This document shows positions 17,607 to 25,637 of a DNA stretch of 64,000 nucleotides, in pieces. Location of the stretch: NCBI GenBank assembly GCA_963665765.1, contig OY762464.1, positions 2,108,001 to 2,172,000 on the forward strand, read 5' to 3'. Below the pieces are notes generated by a model. That model was not told the DNA's origin. It saw only the letters and a list, made by a program, of their open reading frames with translations, and made no database searches. The number at the start of each line of letters is the position of its first letter. The stretch's first letter is position 1. The position numbers were made by a program, and so were the translations under genes. This stretch comes from Bin76 sp963665765. GTDB taxonomy: Bacteria > Actinomycetota > Acidimicrobiia > Spongiisociales > ZC4RG35.

Positions 17607-18941
17607 ATGAGGATTCCAGCCAAAGGCCCGGCCGTCGAGGAGATTCTCCAAACGCTCACTCGAGATCGAGCGGCGGCAATCCTGCTAAGTGGTCATTCTC
17701 GGCCTTCTGTGAAAGGTCGCTATTACCACTGGGACGAGCTTCGCCGGCGGACACCTCCTGATGGCTATGCAACAGAGGAATGGTGGTTTGGTGTCAAGAT
17801 GGCTCGTTCGCAGCTACGCAGGCTGTTGCCATTCGCCGACACTGCCGGTCGGCCATTCAGCTACGTCCTAACCGATGAAGCGCTCTCGATGCTGCACCGG
17901 ATCGACCAACAGATGTCAGGTCGAATCCAGATGCCGGAGGTGGTGACCAATTCGGCGACCCGGGATCGCTACATCGTGGCCGGCCTCATCGAGGAGGCCA
18001 TCAACTCCAGCTTGCTCGAAGGAGCCGCTACGACCCGCCGCCAGGCAAAAGAACTGCTTCGCTCAGGAAGGTCTCCGAGAACCATCGATGAACGGATGGT
18101 GTTCAACAATTACCGAACCATGCGGAGTCTCCGCAACGAGTTAAAGATGCCATTGACGGTAGACATGGTCCTCGACATCCATCGAATGGTGGCTGATGGA
18201 ACCTTGGACCGCACCGAGGAAGTTGGTCGCTTTCAGCAAAGTGGTGAGAGGAGGGTCTACGTAAGTGGTCCAGATCCCAACGACATCTATCATCGTCCTC
18301 CTCCTGCCAACGAACTGCCCAACCGGATGCAGGAGTTGGTGGACTTCGCCAACGCGGAGGAGGACAGAGGATTTGTGCATCCAGTGGTGAGGGCAGTTGC
18401 CCTTCATTTTCAACTGGCCTACATCCATCCCTTTGTGGACGGCAATGGCAGAACGGCACGAGCGCTGTTCTACCGTTCCCTTCTGCAGCAGGGATACTGG
18501 CTGGCAGAGTTTCTATCCATTTCTCGCTTGCTCTACCAAGCTCCGGTCCAGTATCAGAGGGCCTTCCTCTTCACGGAGACCGACGATGGGGATTTTACCT
18601 ACTTCCTATTGCACCAACTGGACGTCCTATGCCGGGCAATAGAAGACCTTTTCAAAACTCTGGAAGAAAAAGTGGCGGAGGTGCGTCAGATAGAGAGGGC
18701 TTTGCGTAAAGAGCCCGACCTTAACAATCGCCAGGTGGCGCTGCTGAGTCACGCTCTTAGGAATCTTGATGCCGTCTATACGATTCAAGCCCATCAGACC
18801 AGTCACAGAGTCGCCTACCAGACTGCGCGGACCGATCTCCTGGATCTCGAGAGACGAGGGTTCTTGGAGCTTCACAAAACGGGCAAGCGATATCGCTTCT
18901 TCCCGGTGGTTGAAGCGCTGGAACAGAACCTGGCGAGCTGA
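17607..18941 (+). CDS. Fic-family AMP-transferase-like protein with C-terminal winged helix
   Basis: A 444-residue Fic protein. The catalytic loop is H274-PFVDGNGR-TAR, with the histidine and the NGR anion-binding residues intact. S134-xxx-E138-G139 in INSSLLEGA matches the inhibitory helix motif, placed N-terminal to the Fic core as in class II enzymes, so it is probably self-inhibited. Residues about 365-444 look like a DNA-binding winged helix. Such proteins transfer AMP, or another nucleotide or phosphate group, to a protein target; the target is unknown. It is monocistronic, with a conspicuous palindromic leader. Confidence 0.9.
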   Translation: MRIPAKGPAVEEILQTLTRDRAAAILLSGHSRPSVKGRYYHWDELRRRTPPDGYATEEWWFGVKMARSQLRRLLPFADTAGRPFSYVLTDEALSMLHRIDQQMSGRIQMPEVVTNSATRDRYIVAGLIEEAINSSLLEGAATTRRQAKELLRSGRSPRTIDERMVFNNYRTMRSLRNELKMPLTVDMVLDIHRMVADGTLDRTEEVGRFQQSGERRVYVSGPDPNDIYHRPPPANELPNRMQELVDFANAEEDRGFVHPVVRAVALHFQLAYIHPFVDGNGRTARALFYRSLLQQGYWLAEFLSISRLLYQAPVQYQRAFLFTETDDGDFTYFLLHQLDVLCRAIEDLFKTLEEKVAEVRQIERALRKEPDLNNRQVALLSHALRNLDAVYTIQAHQTSHRVAYQTARTDLLDLERRGFLELHKTGKRYRFFPVVEALEQNLAS

Positions 18942-19145
18942 TGAGACTGCGCGGTTTTGTGGGGAGGTTTGCTGAAATCCTCGGTTAGGGGTTTGAGGCC
19001 TCGCTGGAATGGGTGGTGTAAATGGTCGCCTATTTCGAGGAGGCCTCAATGAGTGGCAAGTAAAAGAAGGTTCGGTTTCCAACCGGTATCTTCGGAATGG
19101 CCAAGTGGACCGAGTTGGACAGCGAGTTCAGGTAGCCTGTGGTCC

Positions 19146-19451
19146 ATGAGTCGTATTGCTGTTTTCGCCAAGTTGGTTGCCGCTTCGGGGAAGCGGGAGG
19201 AACTGCGGGCCCGGTTGTCTGAGCACTTCTCTCGGGTGGAGGAAGAGGAGGGTACGTTGGTGTTCTCCTGGCAGGTTGATTTCCGCAACCCCGATGCGTT
19301 CTGGGCCTATGAGGTGTACGCCGATCGGGAGGCGTTGGGAGTCCATGCCGAGTGGGCGGCGCAGGCGGTGGCGGACATGGCGGGACTATTGGCTTCCGAT
19401 CCCGAGATTTCCTTTTGCAGGCCGCTTTGGGCCAAGGGGCTGCCTGATTGA
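19146..19451 (+). CDS. Antibiotic biosynthesis monooxygenase (ABM) domain protein
   Basis: A 101-residue single ABM domain: SRIAVFAKLVAASGKREELRARL, then GTLVFSWQVDFRNPDAFWAYEVYADREAL, a pattern of YgiN-like quinol monooxygenases. They form ferredoxin-like dimers and act without a cofactor on quinols or polyketides, though many have unproven activity. The start at ATG 19146 leaves only the domain. It converges with the DUF6282 gene and has about 200 bases of gene-free DNA upstream. Confidence 0.82.
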   Translation: MSRIAVFAKLVAASGKREELRARLSEHFSRVEEEEGTLVFSWQVDFRNPDAFWAYEVYADREALGVHAEWAAQAVADMAGLLASDPEISFCRPLWAKGLPD

Positions 19452-19474
19452 GCAAGACCCGCCGGATGAGGAGG

Positions 19475-20470
19475 CTACCGATCGAGGCCGAGTAGTTTTT
19501 CGGGGTTGGTCTTGACCATTTTGCGGAGGTCGTCCTCCAGGATGCCCAGATCGAGAAGAGAGGCGATGAAGCCGCGCAAACCTTCCACCGGATCGGGCAA
19601 CGTGTAGCCGCCGAAATCTGTCGCCAGGATGCAATGATCGGCGCCCACCGTTCGGATCTGTTCGGCAGCTGCTCTCAGACTGGCGCCCACACCTGTGATC
19701 TCTTCGTCTGCCGCGTATTCCTTCTCGGCGTAATAATGAGTCTTGGGAATCGACCTGGTATGCGTGTAGGCGCCCATGGTGTATTCGATGAAGGCGCCCT
19801 TGCCCGCCATGTATTGGAGTTGGTCCGTCGAAGCAACCTGGGTGACAGCCGTGGCGACCAAGACCTTTCCGATTCCATACTCAAGGCTGAGATCAACCAA
19901 TCGGATGGCCTCCTCCGGCGAAACGTGGCCGGTGTTCAAAAAGATATGGGGACGGTGGGAGATCAGAGTGAGGATTTCATCCAACTCCCCTCCGATTGGC
20001 CCTTCCACGGGTATTCTGATGGCCCGAGCCACTTCTTCTCTTTCGAATTCCGGATACAAATCCTTCAGCGGCGTGAAGGTTCCGTCCACTATCCGGCCCT
20101 CTCTCGTAGCTTGAAAGTAGGTCGAATGAGCGCCGAAGCTGATGAACTTGGCGCCGTCGCCATATGCGATGGCAGTTTTGACAGCTCGAGGATTCAAACC
20201 CCCGTACGCAGTATTGAGGATCAGGCCGCCGAACACCCGAAAGTCCGGGACGGCCCGGTTAACGATCCAGGCGATTCCGTTGGTCATCTGAAAAACATCC
20301 ATGAGCACAATGGTCTGCATGCCGGCATCCCGCGCCTCGATGGCCGCTTCTATCGGATCGAGTCTTCTCGGGCTGCTCGGCAGGTGTGGAGTGGCGTGCA
20401 CATGGATGTCGATCGCGCCTTGAAGAAGGTGCTGGGACAATTCAAAAGAACGATCTTCGGGCAATATCAT
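19475..20470 (-). CDS. DUF6282 family, amidohydrolase-like protein
   Basis: A 331-residue TIM-barrel metal-dependent hydrolase-like protein. IDIHVHATPH near residue 25 is the first metal-binding HxH of amidohydrolases, a histidine follows in NTGHVSPEEA, and LATDFGGYT supplies the late Asp. From memory it matches the DUF6282 group, whose substrate is unknown. A GGGGAGAGG ribosome site lies just upstream of the ATG at 20470, which decides against an ATG five codons earlier that overlaps that site. Confidence 0.8.
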   Translation of the reverse strand: MILPEDRSFELSQHLLQGAIDIHVHATPHLPSSPRRLDPIEAAIEARDAGMQTIVLMDVFQMTNGIAWIVNRAVPDFRVFGGLILNTAYGGLNPRAVKTAIAYGDGAKFISFGAHSTYFQATREGRIVDGTFTPLKDLYPEFEREEVARAIRIPVEGPIGGELDEILTLISHRPHIFLNTGHVSPEEAIRLVDLSLEYGIGKVLVATAVTQVASTDQLQYMAGKGAFIEYTMGAYTHTRSIPKTHYYAEKEYAADEEITGVGASLRAAAEQIRTVGADHCILATDFGGYTLPDPVEGLRGFIASLLDLGILEDDLRKMVKTNPEKLLGLDR

Positions 20471-20606
20471 GCAACCTCTCCCCATCCGTGATTCTTGAGG
20501 CGAATCATGATGAGACGCCGATAGTCATTCTACTCTTCCGGTGTAGGGAAAAACTGTTCAAACAGGTGGGCGCTCCACCCATATCCGGACGGACCGAGAC
20601 CGTGGC

Positions 20607-21080
20607 TCAGTCGGCCGACCAAGATCGCATCCGCTCGATTTGCACCCGGATGACCGGGCCGGGGGGCGCCCCGACGGCATAGGGTTCGTATTTGGCGGTG
20701 AGCAGGGTGATGGCTTCTTCGAAGGTGGCCCCCGATTCTATGATCTGGGCCATCCCGTCGATCCTGACCCACCACAGCCGGATCCAATCGTCGTCGTAGT
20801 AGTCCACCAGCACCGAGACGTGGGGGTGGGCTGCGATGTTTCGGAGCCGCTTCAGCCGGTGAGTGGATTTGGGCTTGCGGTCAACGGCGGTGTAGAGATT
20901 CCCCCGGTTATAGGCGAACACGATGGGAACCAAGTGAGGATTGCCCCGCTCGTCCACCGTTCCCAAAGTGGCCGATCGGGCGGTACGAACCAGCCGTACC
21001 ATCTCTTCCCGGTCGATCGCGCACCTCCTTGTTCGAATTCTGCCGGTTGCGGTCCGCCGCAACTTCCCATTCTGGCTCAC
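20607..21080 (-). CDS. PPOX-class F420-dependent oxidoreductase (Rv0121-like)
   Basis: Up to 157 residues of the pyridoxamine-oxidase-like split barrel: ARSATLGTVDERGNPHLVPIVFAY, then DYYDDDWIRLWWVRIDGMAQII. This matches the actinobacterial Rv0121 group that is thought to use coenzyme F420. The reductive substrate is unknown. The start is uncertain: GTG at 21080 has no ribosome site. A perfect AGGAGG lies six bases before an in-frame ATC at 21015-21017, which would give about 136 residues, the length I expect. An ATG at 21002-21004 is a third option. Confidence 0.82.
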   Translation of the reverse strand: MSQNGKLRRTATGRIRTRRCAIDREEMVRLVRTARSATLGTVDERGNPHLVPIVFAYNRGNLYTAVDRKPKSTHRLKRLRNIAAHPHVSVLVDYYDDDWIRLWWVRIDGMAQIIESGATFEEAITLLTAKYEPYAVGAPPGPVIRVQIERMRSWSAD

Positions 21081-21239
21081 CCCGACGGGCAGGCGGTCAA
21101 GATCACCGGTCTATCTTGAGCTTTCTCCCGGCTCTCCTCCGTCCCTATCTACAATCACCACCGACCCCCGCGGAACCCCGGAGGCCTGTCGGCCAACACG
21201 AGGATTTGTGGAAAACCTCTTCAGGAAGGGAGGACGAAG

Positions 21240-22370
21240 GTGGATTTCGCTCTGGCCGCCGACGATGATTCCCGCCGGCTCCGGGTCCGGAACTGGCTGG
21301 CGGATAACCCCGACCCGAGTCCGGAGAATCTGGCCCGGGCGGGCTACGTGAAGCCGCGTTTTCCTGCTCCTTGGGGTCAGGGAGCGGATGTGCTCGAAGA
21401 GTTGATCATCGATGAGGAGCTGGCTTCGGCGGGCGTGAGCCGTCCCGACAATGTCATCGCTTTGGGTTGGGCGGCGCCCACCCTGCTGAACTTCGGAACC
21501 ACCGAGCAGCGGGAGCGTCACCTGTGGCCGATCCTCACCGGCGCCGAGCAGTGGTGCCAGTTGTTTTCTGAACCCAACTCGGGGTCGGATCTGGCTTCCC
21601 TGCAGACCCGGGCGGAGCGGGACGGAGACGAATGGGTGATCAACGGACAGAAGATCTGGACCAGCGGCGCGGAGCTTGCCCGCTTCGGAATGCTGTTGGC
21701 CCGCACCGACCCCGACGCGCCCCAGCATCGGGGCATAACCTGGTTCATCTGTCCGATGGACCGGCCCGGCATCGAGATCCGTCCGATCATCGAGATGACC
21801 GGCAACCGTCATTTCAACGAGGTTTTCTTTACGGACGTGCGCATTCCCTCCGACAACGTGGTGGGAGAACTCCACACCGGCTGGCGGGCGGCAAAATTCA
21901 CTTTGGCCAACGAACGGGTGGCGCTGTCAGGAGGGGGAGCGATCTGGGGGATGGGACCGAGCGTTCACGATCTTTTGGATCGAGCCCGCGCCGCAGGAGT
22001 CGCCAAGAAGTCTCACCGTCAGGAACTGGCCCACCTTTATGTCGAGGACAAGATCATTCAATTGATCGGACTGCGGATTCTCACCGATCTGGTGGCCGGA
22101 CGGGAACCGGGCGCCATAGCCGAGGTCAAGAAGCTGATGGCCGACCGGGCCGGTCAGCGGATCATGAACCTGGCCAAGGACCTGGCCGGACCGGACGGGA
22201 TGCTAACTGACCGTGGCCCGTTCGGCGAGGCGACCGACACCTGGAATTGGGGCTTTCTGTTCTCTCCGGCGCTCACTATCGGGGGAGGGACCTCTCAGAT
22301 TCTGCTCAACGTCATAGCCGAGCGAATGCTGGGTCTGCCCCGCGAACCGAAGGCTCGGACCTCGAATTGA
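21240..22370 (+). CDS. Acyl-CoA dehydrogenase family protein
   Basis: A 376-residue acyl-CoA dehydrogenase, the usual length. FAD/substrate signatures are EPNSGSDLASLQT near residue 105 and INGQKIWTSGA near 137. The C-terminal motif that often carries the catalytic glutamate (YEGT in relatives) reads IGGGTSQI, so the base may lie elsewhere, as in isovaleryl-type enzymes. GTG 21240 follows GGGAGG at a good distance. Acetate kinase follows after 20 bases on the same strand. It oxidises an acyl-CoA at the alpha-beta bond; chain preference is unknown. Confidence 0.9.
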   Translation: MDFALAADDDSRRLRVRNWLADNPDPSPENLARAGYVKPRFPAPWGQGADVLEELIIDEELASAGVSRPDNVIALGWAAPTLLNFGTTEQRERHLWPILTGAEQWCQLFSEPNSGSDLASLQTRAERDGDEWVINGQKIWTSGAELARFGMLLARTDPDAPQHRGITWFICPMDRPGIEIRPIIEMTGNRHFNEVFFTDVRIPSDNVVGELHTGWRAAKFTLANERVALSGGGAIWGMGPSVHDLLDRARAAGVAKKSHRQELAHLYVEDKIIQLIGLRILTDLVAGREPGAIAEVKKLMADRAGQRIMNLAKDLAGPDGMLTDRGPFGEATDTWNWGFLFSPALTIGGGTSQILLNVIAERMLGLPREPKARTSN

Positions 22371-22390
22371 GCGCAGGCGCCCCGCGGTTG

Positions 22391-23614
22391 ATGACCGATC
22401 GCATACTGGTGATCAACTGCGGGAGTTCCTCTGTCAAATACAAGCTGTACGGGATGCAGGCAGGTTCCCCGCTGGCGGCCGGGATCGTCGAGGAAGTCGG
22501 GGCCGGTCGGGGGCGTCACCGTCATCGGGTCGGTGATCGGGAAACCACGGTCGAGGCGGCGGTCACCGACTACCGCTCGGCAGTGGTCAGGGTGGTGGAG
22601 GCGTTGCGCCGGTGGGGTTCTCCCCCGGCGCTTGATCACCCGTCCCAGATCGTCGGGGTGGGTCATCGCGTGGTCCACGGAGGGGACAAGTTCTCGGAGT
22701 CGGTGGTGATCGATTCCACGGTATTGGAAGCTATCGAGGCTCTGGCCCCCTTGGCGCCGCTCCACAATCCCGTCAATCGGGCAGGCATCCGGGCGTCTCA
22801 GGAACTCCTGCCGAGGGCGACCGGGGTGGCGGTCTTCGACACCGCCTTTTTCGCCACCCTCCTCCCGTATGCCTATCGGTACGCGGTCCCCGACCATTGG
22901 TGGCGCGAGTTCGGGGTGCGGCGCTATGGGTTTCATGGAATCAGCCACCGCTATCTGATGGAGCGGGCGGCTCGGCTGTTGGGAAAGCCCCGTCCCAACC
23001 TGGTCACTTTCCACCTGGGTAACGGGGCCTCGGCCGCCGCGGTCCGGCAGGGCCGGGCAGTGGACACTTCGATGGGACTGACCCCTCTGGAGGGGCTGGT
23101 GATGGGCACTCGCAGCGGCGACATCGACCCGGCGGCAGTGTTCCATCTGATGGAAGCGGGGTTGTCCGCCGCAGAAATCCGCCGGGGCTTGGAGAGGGAA
23201 GGGGGGCTCCTGGGACTGAGCGGGAGCACCTCCGACTTCCGGCAGCTGAGCCGGTCGGCCCGGTCCGGTGATCCCTCCGCCCGTTTGGCGGTGGAGGTCT
23301 TTGCGCACCGCATCCGCCGCTACCTGGGCGCCTTCCTGGTGCAGGCGGGACCGTGTGACGGGGTGGTCTTCTCCGGTGGAATCGGACAGAACAGCCCCGA
23401 AGTTCGGCGAATGGTTCTCGACGGTTTGGAGCACCTCGGGATAGTGCTTGATCGCTGTGCAAACGACGGGAAGGGCCACAGACGCATCTCCACCGATCAC
23501 AGCTCTATCCCTATCTGGGTGATCCCCACCGACGAAGAATCACTGATCGCCCACGACACGGCGCGATTGGTGAGGGGCGGTCAAGAGCGTGAATCCAGGG
23601 AGGCAGACTCTTGA
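22391..23614 (+). CDS. ackA: Acetate kinase
   Basis: A 407-residue acetate/butyrate kinase. It begins ILVINCGSSSVKYKLY (phosphate-binding), has GHRVVHGG, the FHLGNGAS nucleotide segment, DTSMGLTPLEGLVMGTRSGD and the late FSGGIGQNSPEVR. The set is complete, so the enzyme should interconvert acetyl phosphate plus ADP with acetate plus ATP. No phosphotransacetylase gene is adjacent. The pairing with an acyl-CoA dehydrogenase is unusual; a propionate kinase role cannot be excluded. The 3' end overlaps the tail of the opposing gene fragment at 23581 by 34 bases. Confidence 0.93.
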   Translation: MTDRILVINCGSSSVKYKLYGMQAGSPLAAGIVEEVGAGRGRHRHRVGDRETTVEAAVTDYRSAVVRVVEALRRWGSPPALDHPSQIVGVGHRVVHGGDKFSESVVIDSTVLEAIEALAPLAPLHNPVNRAGIRASQELLPRATGVAVFDTAFFATLLPYAYRYAVPDHWWREFGVRRYGFHGISHRYLMERAARLLGKPRPNLVTFHLGNGASAAAVRQGRAVDTSMGLTPLEGLVMGTRSGDIDPAAVFHLMEAGLSAAEIRRGLEREGGLLGLSGSTSDFRQLSRSARSGDPSARLAVEVFAHRIRRYLGAFLVQAGPCDGVVFSGGIGQNSPEVRRMVLDGLEHLGIVLDRCANDGKGHRRISTDHSSIPIWVIPTDEESLIAHDTARLVRGGQERESREADS

Positions 23615-23841
23615 CCGCTCGCGGGTAGGTAGTGATAGCCTCGGCCCCCTTTCTCGGGCCGGCTTCCCATCAGCAAACCTCGGTCGGCCAAATCGCTGAG
23701 CAGCTTGCCCGTGTAAGGAACACTCAGGCCGGTTAGGTCCGATACCTCGGTACTGGAAGCCCGCCCCCGTCTGCGTACCCAATCAAGAATCAGTGTTTCT
23801 CGTATCTGGGCCGCCCGTAGGTTCCGGCACCGGTGACGCAA
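23581..23841 (-). CDS. Winged-helix C-terminal part of the frameshifted AlbA/Schlafen-type ATPase
   Basis: An 86-codon open stretch encoding QIRETLILDWVRRRGRASSTEVSDLTGLSVPYTGKLLSDL, a clear winged-helix motif, then a GRGYHYLPA strand. In relatives this domain ends the same protein as the gene just upstream (23862-25340). Reading this frame further upstream, through the other frame's stop, gives GIPVDHSPAFRLGNLARK, which looks like the natural junction. It is therefore the distal part of one gene broken by a frameshift near 23897, not an independent gene. Confidence 0.65.
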   Translation of the reverse strand: MRHRCRNLRAAQIRETLILDWVRRRGRASSTEVSDLTGLSVPYTGKLLSDLADRGLLMGSRPEKGGRGYHYLPASGQESASLDSRS

Positions 23842-23861
23842 CCTTTTTCGAGCCAGGTTTC

Positions 23862-25340
23862 CTAGGCGGAAGGCTGGGGAGTGATCAACGGGAATTCCGC
23901 CACCGGAACTATAAACGGTTGTGAGTCGGCCGTGACCCGTTTCACGCGTTCCAATGCTGCTCTGGTTTCCGCTACCGGGCGCTGCAGAACGGGAGAAGCT
24001 GTCTTTTCGTCAACCCATCCATGATCCGCAAGGTGGTCCAAGACAAGCAGCAGGTCGATGTCTTGGGAGGCTGTATCCGGGTTCAGAGAGTGAAGAAAAT
24101 CGATCATCTTGACGTCAGGATCTCCGCCGAATAGTCCGATCCTTACATAGGGGCCGCTGATTTCTGAGATCTCGGGTCGGGGACGGCCTATGGTCAGCAT
24201 CTCGCTGACCATGAGGTCCATGCCGTACCCTTGGCGCTCCGCCAGTCCGAGTGAAGCCATTGCCTCAGCAAGACTACGATACCGGGGTACGGCTGGGTGG
24301 GTGATGATGTTGGAGGGTGTTATGCCTCCGATAAACCCCCCTGGCGAAGTCACGGTTATTTGGTCCCCGACGTGTTCGACAGTAGTGGGGTGTGGACTCA
24401 TCCAGTCGCGATGGGTTACCCCGTTGACCAGCGCCTCGCGGAAGGCACGAGATGGGATGGCCGGTATCTGTCGGTTTACCAGCCCGCGGGGGAAATGTAT
24501 CGTGCGATTGGCGGCACCAAAAGCGTTTTCAACTTTGTAAATTTGTTCCAACAGTGGCCGAGATTCCAATTGCTCACGGTGACTGCTTTCCGCCCCTGGC
24601 ACGACTCGGCGGATGTAGTCCAGACCATCCCCGGGAGTGGCTACGAACAGCAGCGATCCGGCGTTGGTCAGCTTGCCGTCTCCACCCACCAGATTCAGCC
24701 GCCGGATCATGTCCTCCCTGGTTGTCCCGGCCAGCCCGGTTGCATCGGACGACATCAAGTAGTTACGAGCGACGTCCACAGCTAAGGAAGATACGTCTCC
24801 AAGGGTGTGCCCCGATGCTTGGGCTGACCAGTCGTAGCCGGATCGGCTCTGGTTTCTGGCATGCCAGCTAGTGGGGTCGATTTCAACACAACTCCGATTG
24901 ACGCGCCACTTGAGCTTGTTGCGGTAGTAGATGGGTTCGATGGCGTAATCAGTCCGCAAGACGAGAATCCGGGTCCTGTCGTCGAGGACGGCTATTCGAA
25001 CAGATATGGTTAGTTTTTGGGCGGTGAGCTCCCAAATTCGATGGCGAAGCCACTCAGGATCAAGATAAGTGCCTATATGGAGCCCATCGTCGGCGACACC
25101 GAGGACGATGGCACCTCCACCTGGGGTGTTAGCCATGCAGGCCATCTCTCCGGCCAGGAATTGGGCGGCATCTTCGTTTTCGGTCCCCCCTGACAGCACT
25201 TGGCCGTTCCTGCGGCGGCCCGGTTCCTCCTTGACGTCGACCTGAGTCAATTCAATCTGTTGCGGAGGATCACCGCGGTTGAGGCTATCAAGGATATGCT
25301 GGATTTGCTCCTGCAGAGGGTCCGGGCCGAGGAAGGTCAT
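23862..25340 (-). CDS. AlbA_2/Schlafen AAA_4-type ATP-binding protein (proximal part of a frameshifted gene)
   Basis: A 492-residue product. QVDVKEEPGRR then GEMACMANTPGGGAIVLGVADDGLHIG is the AlbA_2 (Schlafen AAA_4) fold; IPSRAFREALVNGVTHRDW and GLAERQGYGMDLMV belong to the downstream HATPase-like C-terminal domain of these regulators. The protein stops at TAG 23862 just where a winged helix would normally follow; that domain is encoded in another frame at 23581-23841. ATG 25340 is the start; a TTG nine bases upstream lies inside the 110-bp repeat. The promoter region holds repeated 30-bp motifs shared with the methyltransferase operon, suggesting it regulates, or is regulated with, that locus. 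Confidence 0.78.
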   Translation of the reverse strand: MTFLGPDPLQEQIQHILDSLNRGDPPQQIELTQVDVKEEPGRRRNGQVLSGGTENEDAAQFLAGEMACMANTPGGGAIVLGVADDGLHIGTYLDPEWLRHRIWELTAQKLTISVRIAVLDDRTRILVLRTDYAIEPIYYRNKLKWRVNRSCVEIDPTSWHARNQSRSGYDWSAQASGHTLGDVSSLAVDVARNYLMSSDATGLAGTTREDMIRRLNLVGGDGKLTNAGSLLFVATPGDGLDYIRRVVPGAESSHREQLESRPLLEQIYKVENAFGAANRTIHFPRGLVNRQIPAIPSRAFREALVNGVTHRDWMSPHPTTVEHVGDQITVTSPGGFIGGITPSNIITHPAVPRYRSLAEAMASLGLAERQGYGMDLMVSEMLTIGRPRPEISEISGPYVRIGLFGGDPDVKMIDFLHSLNPDTASQDIDLLLVLDHLADHGWVDEKTASPVLQRPVAETRAALERVKRVTADSQPFIVPVAEFPLITPQPSA

Positions 25341-25345
25341 GCTTG

Positions 25346-25455
25346 CCAATGGGGCTGTTTGGGGTCTGCTTTCGAGGGGAAAGTGTAACTTTTGGACGGG
25401 TCGGGTGGTTTTGTTTGCTTTTTATCCTATAAAGTATAACTGTTGTGCTGATCGG
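25346..25455. repeat. 110-bp direct repeat, copy 1
   Basis: This 110-base block is identical to 25500-25609. It begins CCAATGGGGCTG and ends GCTGATCGG, and lies in the leader of the minus-strand ATP-binding gene (start 25340). It contains two 30-bp motif sites, at 25364-25391 (a 28-base variant) and 25413-25442. No coding capacity or transposase is associated. Confidence 0.95.
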
Positions 25456-25463
25456 TGGTTTTG

Positions 25464-25493
25464 GTTTGCCTTTTGGGTAAGAAAAATAAACTG
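25464..25493. promoter_or_regulatory. 30-bp motif site C, between the two direct repeats
   Basis: GTTTGCCTTTT and GAAAAATAAACTG form the two halves of a 30-base site at 25464-25493. It starts 51 bases after the site at 25413 and resembles those at 25413, 25567, 32123 and 32174. Shared consensus: GTTtGC-TTTT, seven or so variable bases, AAAatat-AACTG. It is an imperfect dyad, as expected for a dimeric DNA-binding protein. Confidence 0.6.
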
Positions 25494-25499
25494 ATGCCA

Positions 25500-25609
25500 C
25501 CAATGGGGCTGTTTGGGGTCTGCTTTCGAGGGGAAAGTGTAACTTTTGGACGGGTCGGGTGGTTTTGTTTGCTTTTTATCCTATAAAGTATAACTGTTGT
25601 GCTGATCGG
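25500..25609. repeat. 110-bp direct repeat, copy 2
   Basis: Perfect copy of 25346-25455, offset by 154 bases. It carries motif sites at 25518-25545 and 25567-25596. It abuts the 3' end of the PLD-helicase gene (stop at 25638), so all copies lie between the helicase and the ATP-binding gene. Perfect identity implies a recent duplication or ongoing gene conversion. Confidence 0.95.
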
Positions 25610-25637
25610 AAGTGTGGGTGTGACAGCCTCCTGTTTC

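Noticed and set aside
25364..25596. CRISPR-like repeats (30-bp units with about 21-bp spacers)
   Set aside because: Units are imperfect, spacers are partly repeated themselves, no cas gene is present, and the sites lie in promoter regions; operators fit better.
25346..25609. Insertion sequence ends
   Set aside because: Only 44 bases lie between the two direct repeats, there is no transposase and the copies are not inverted.
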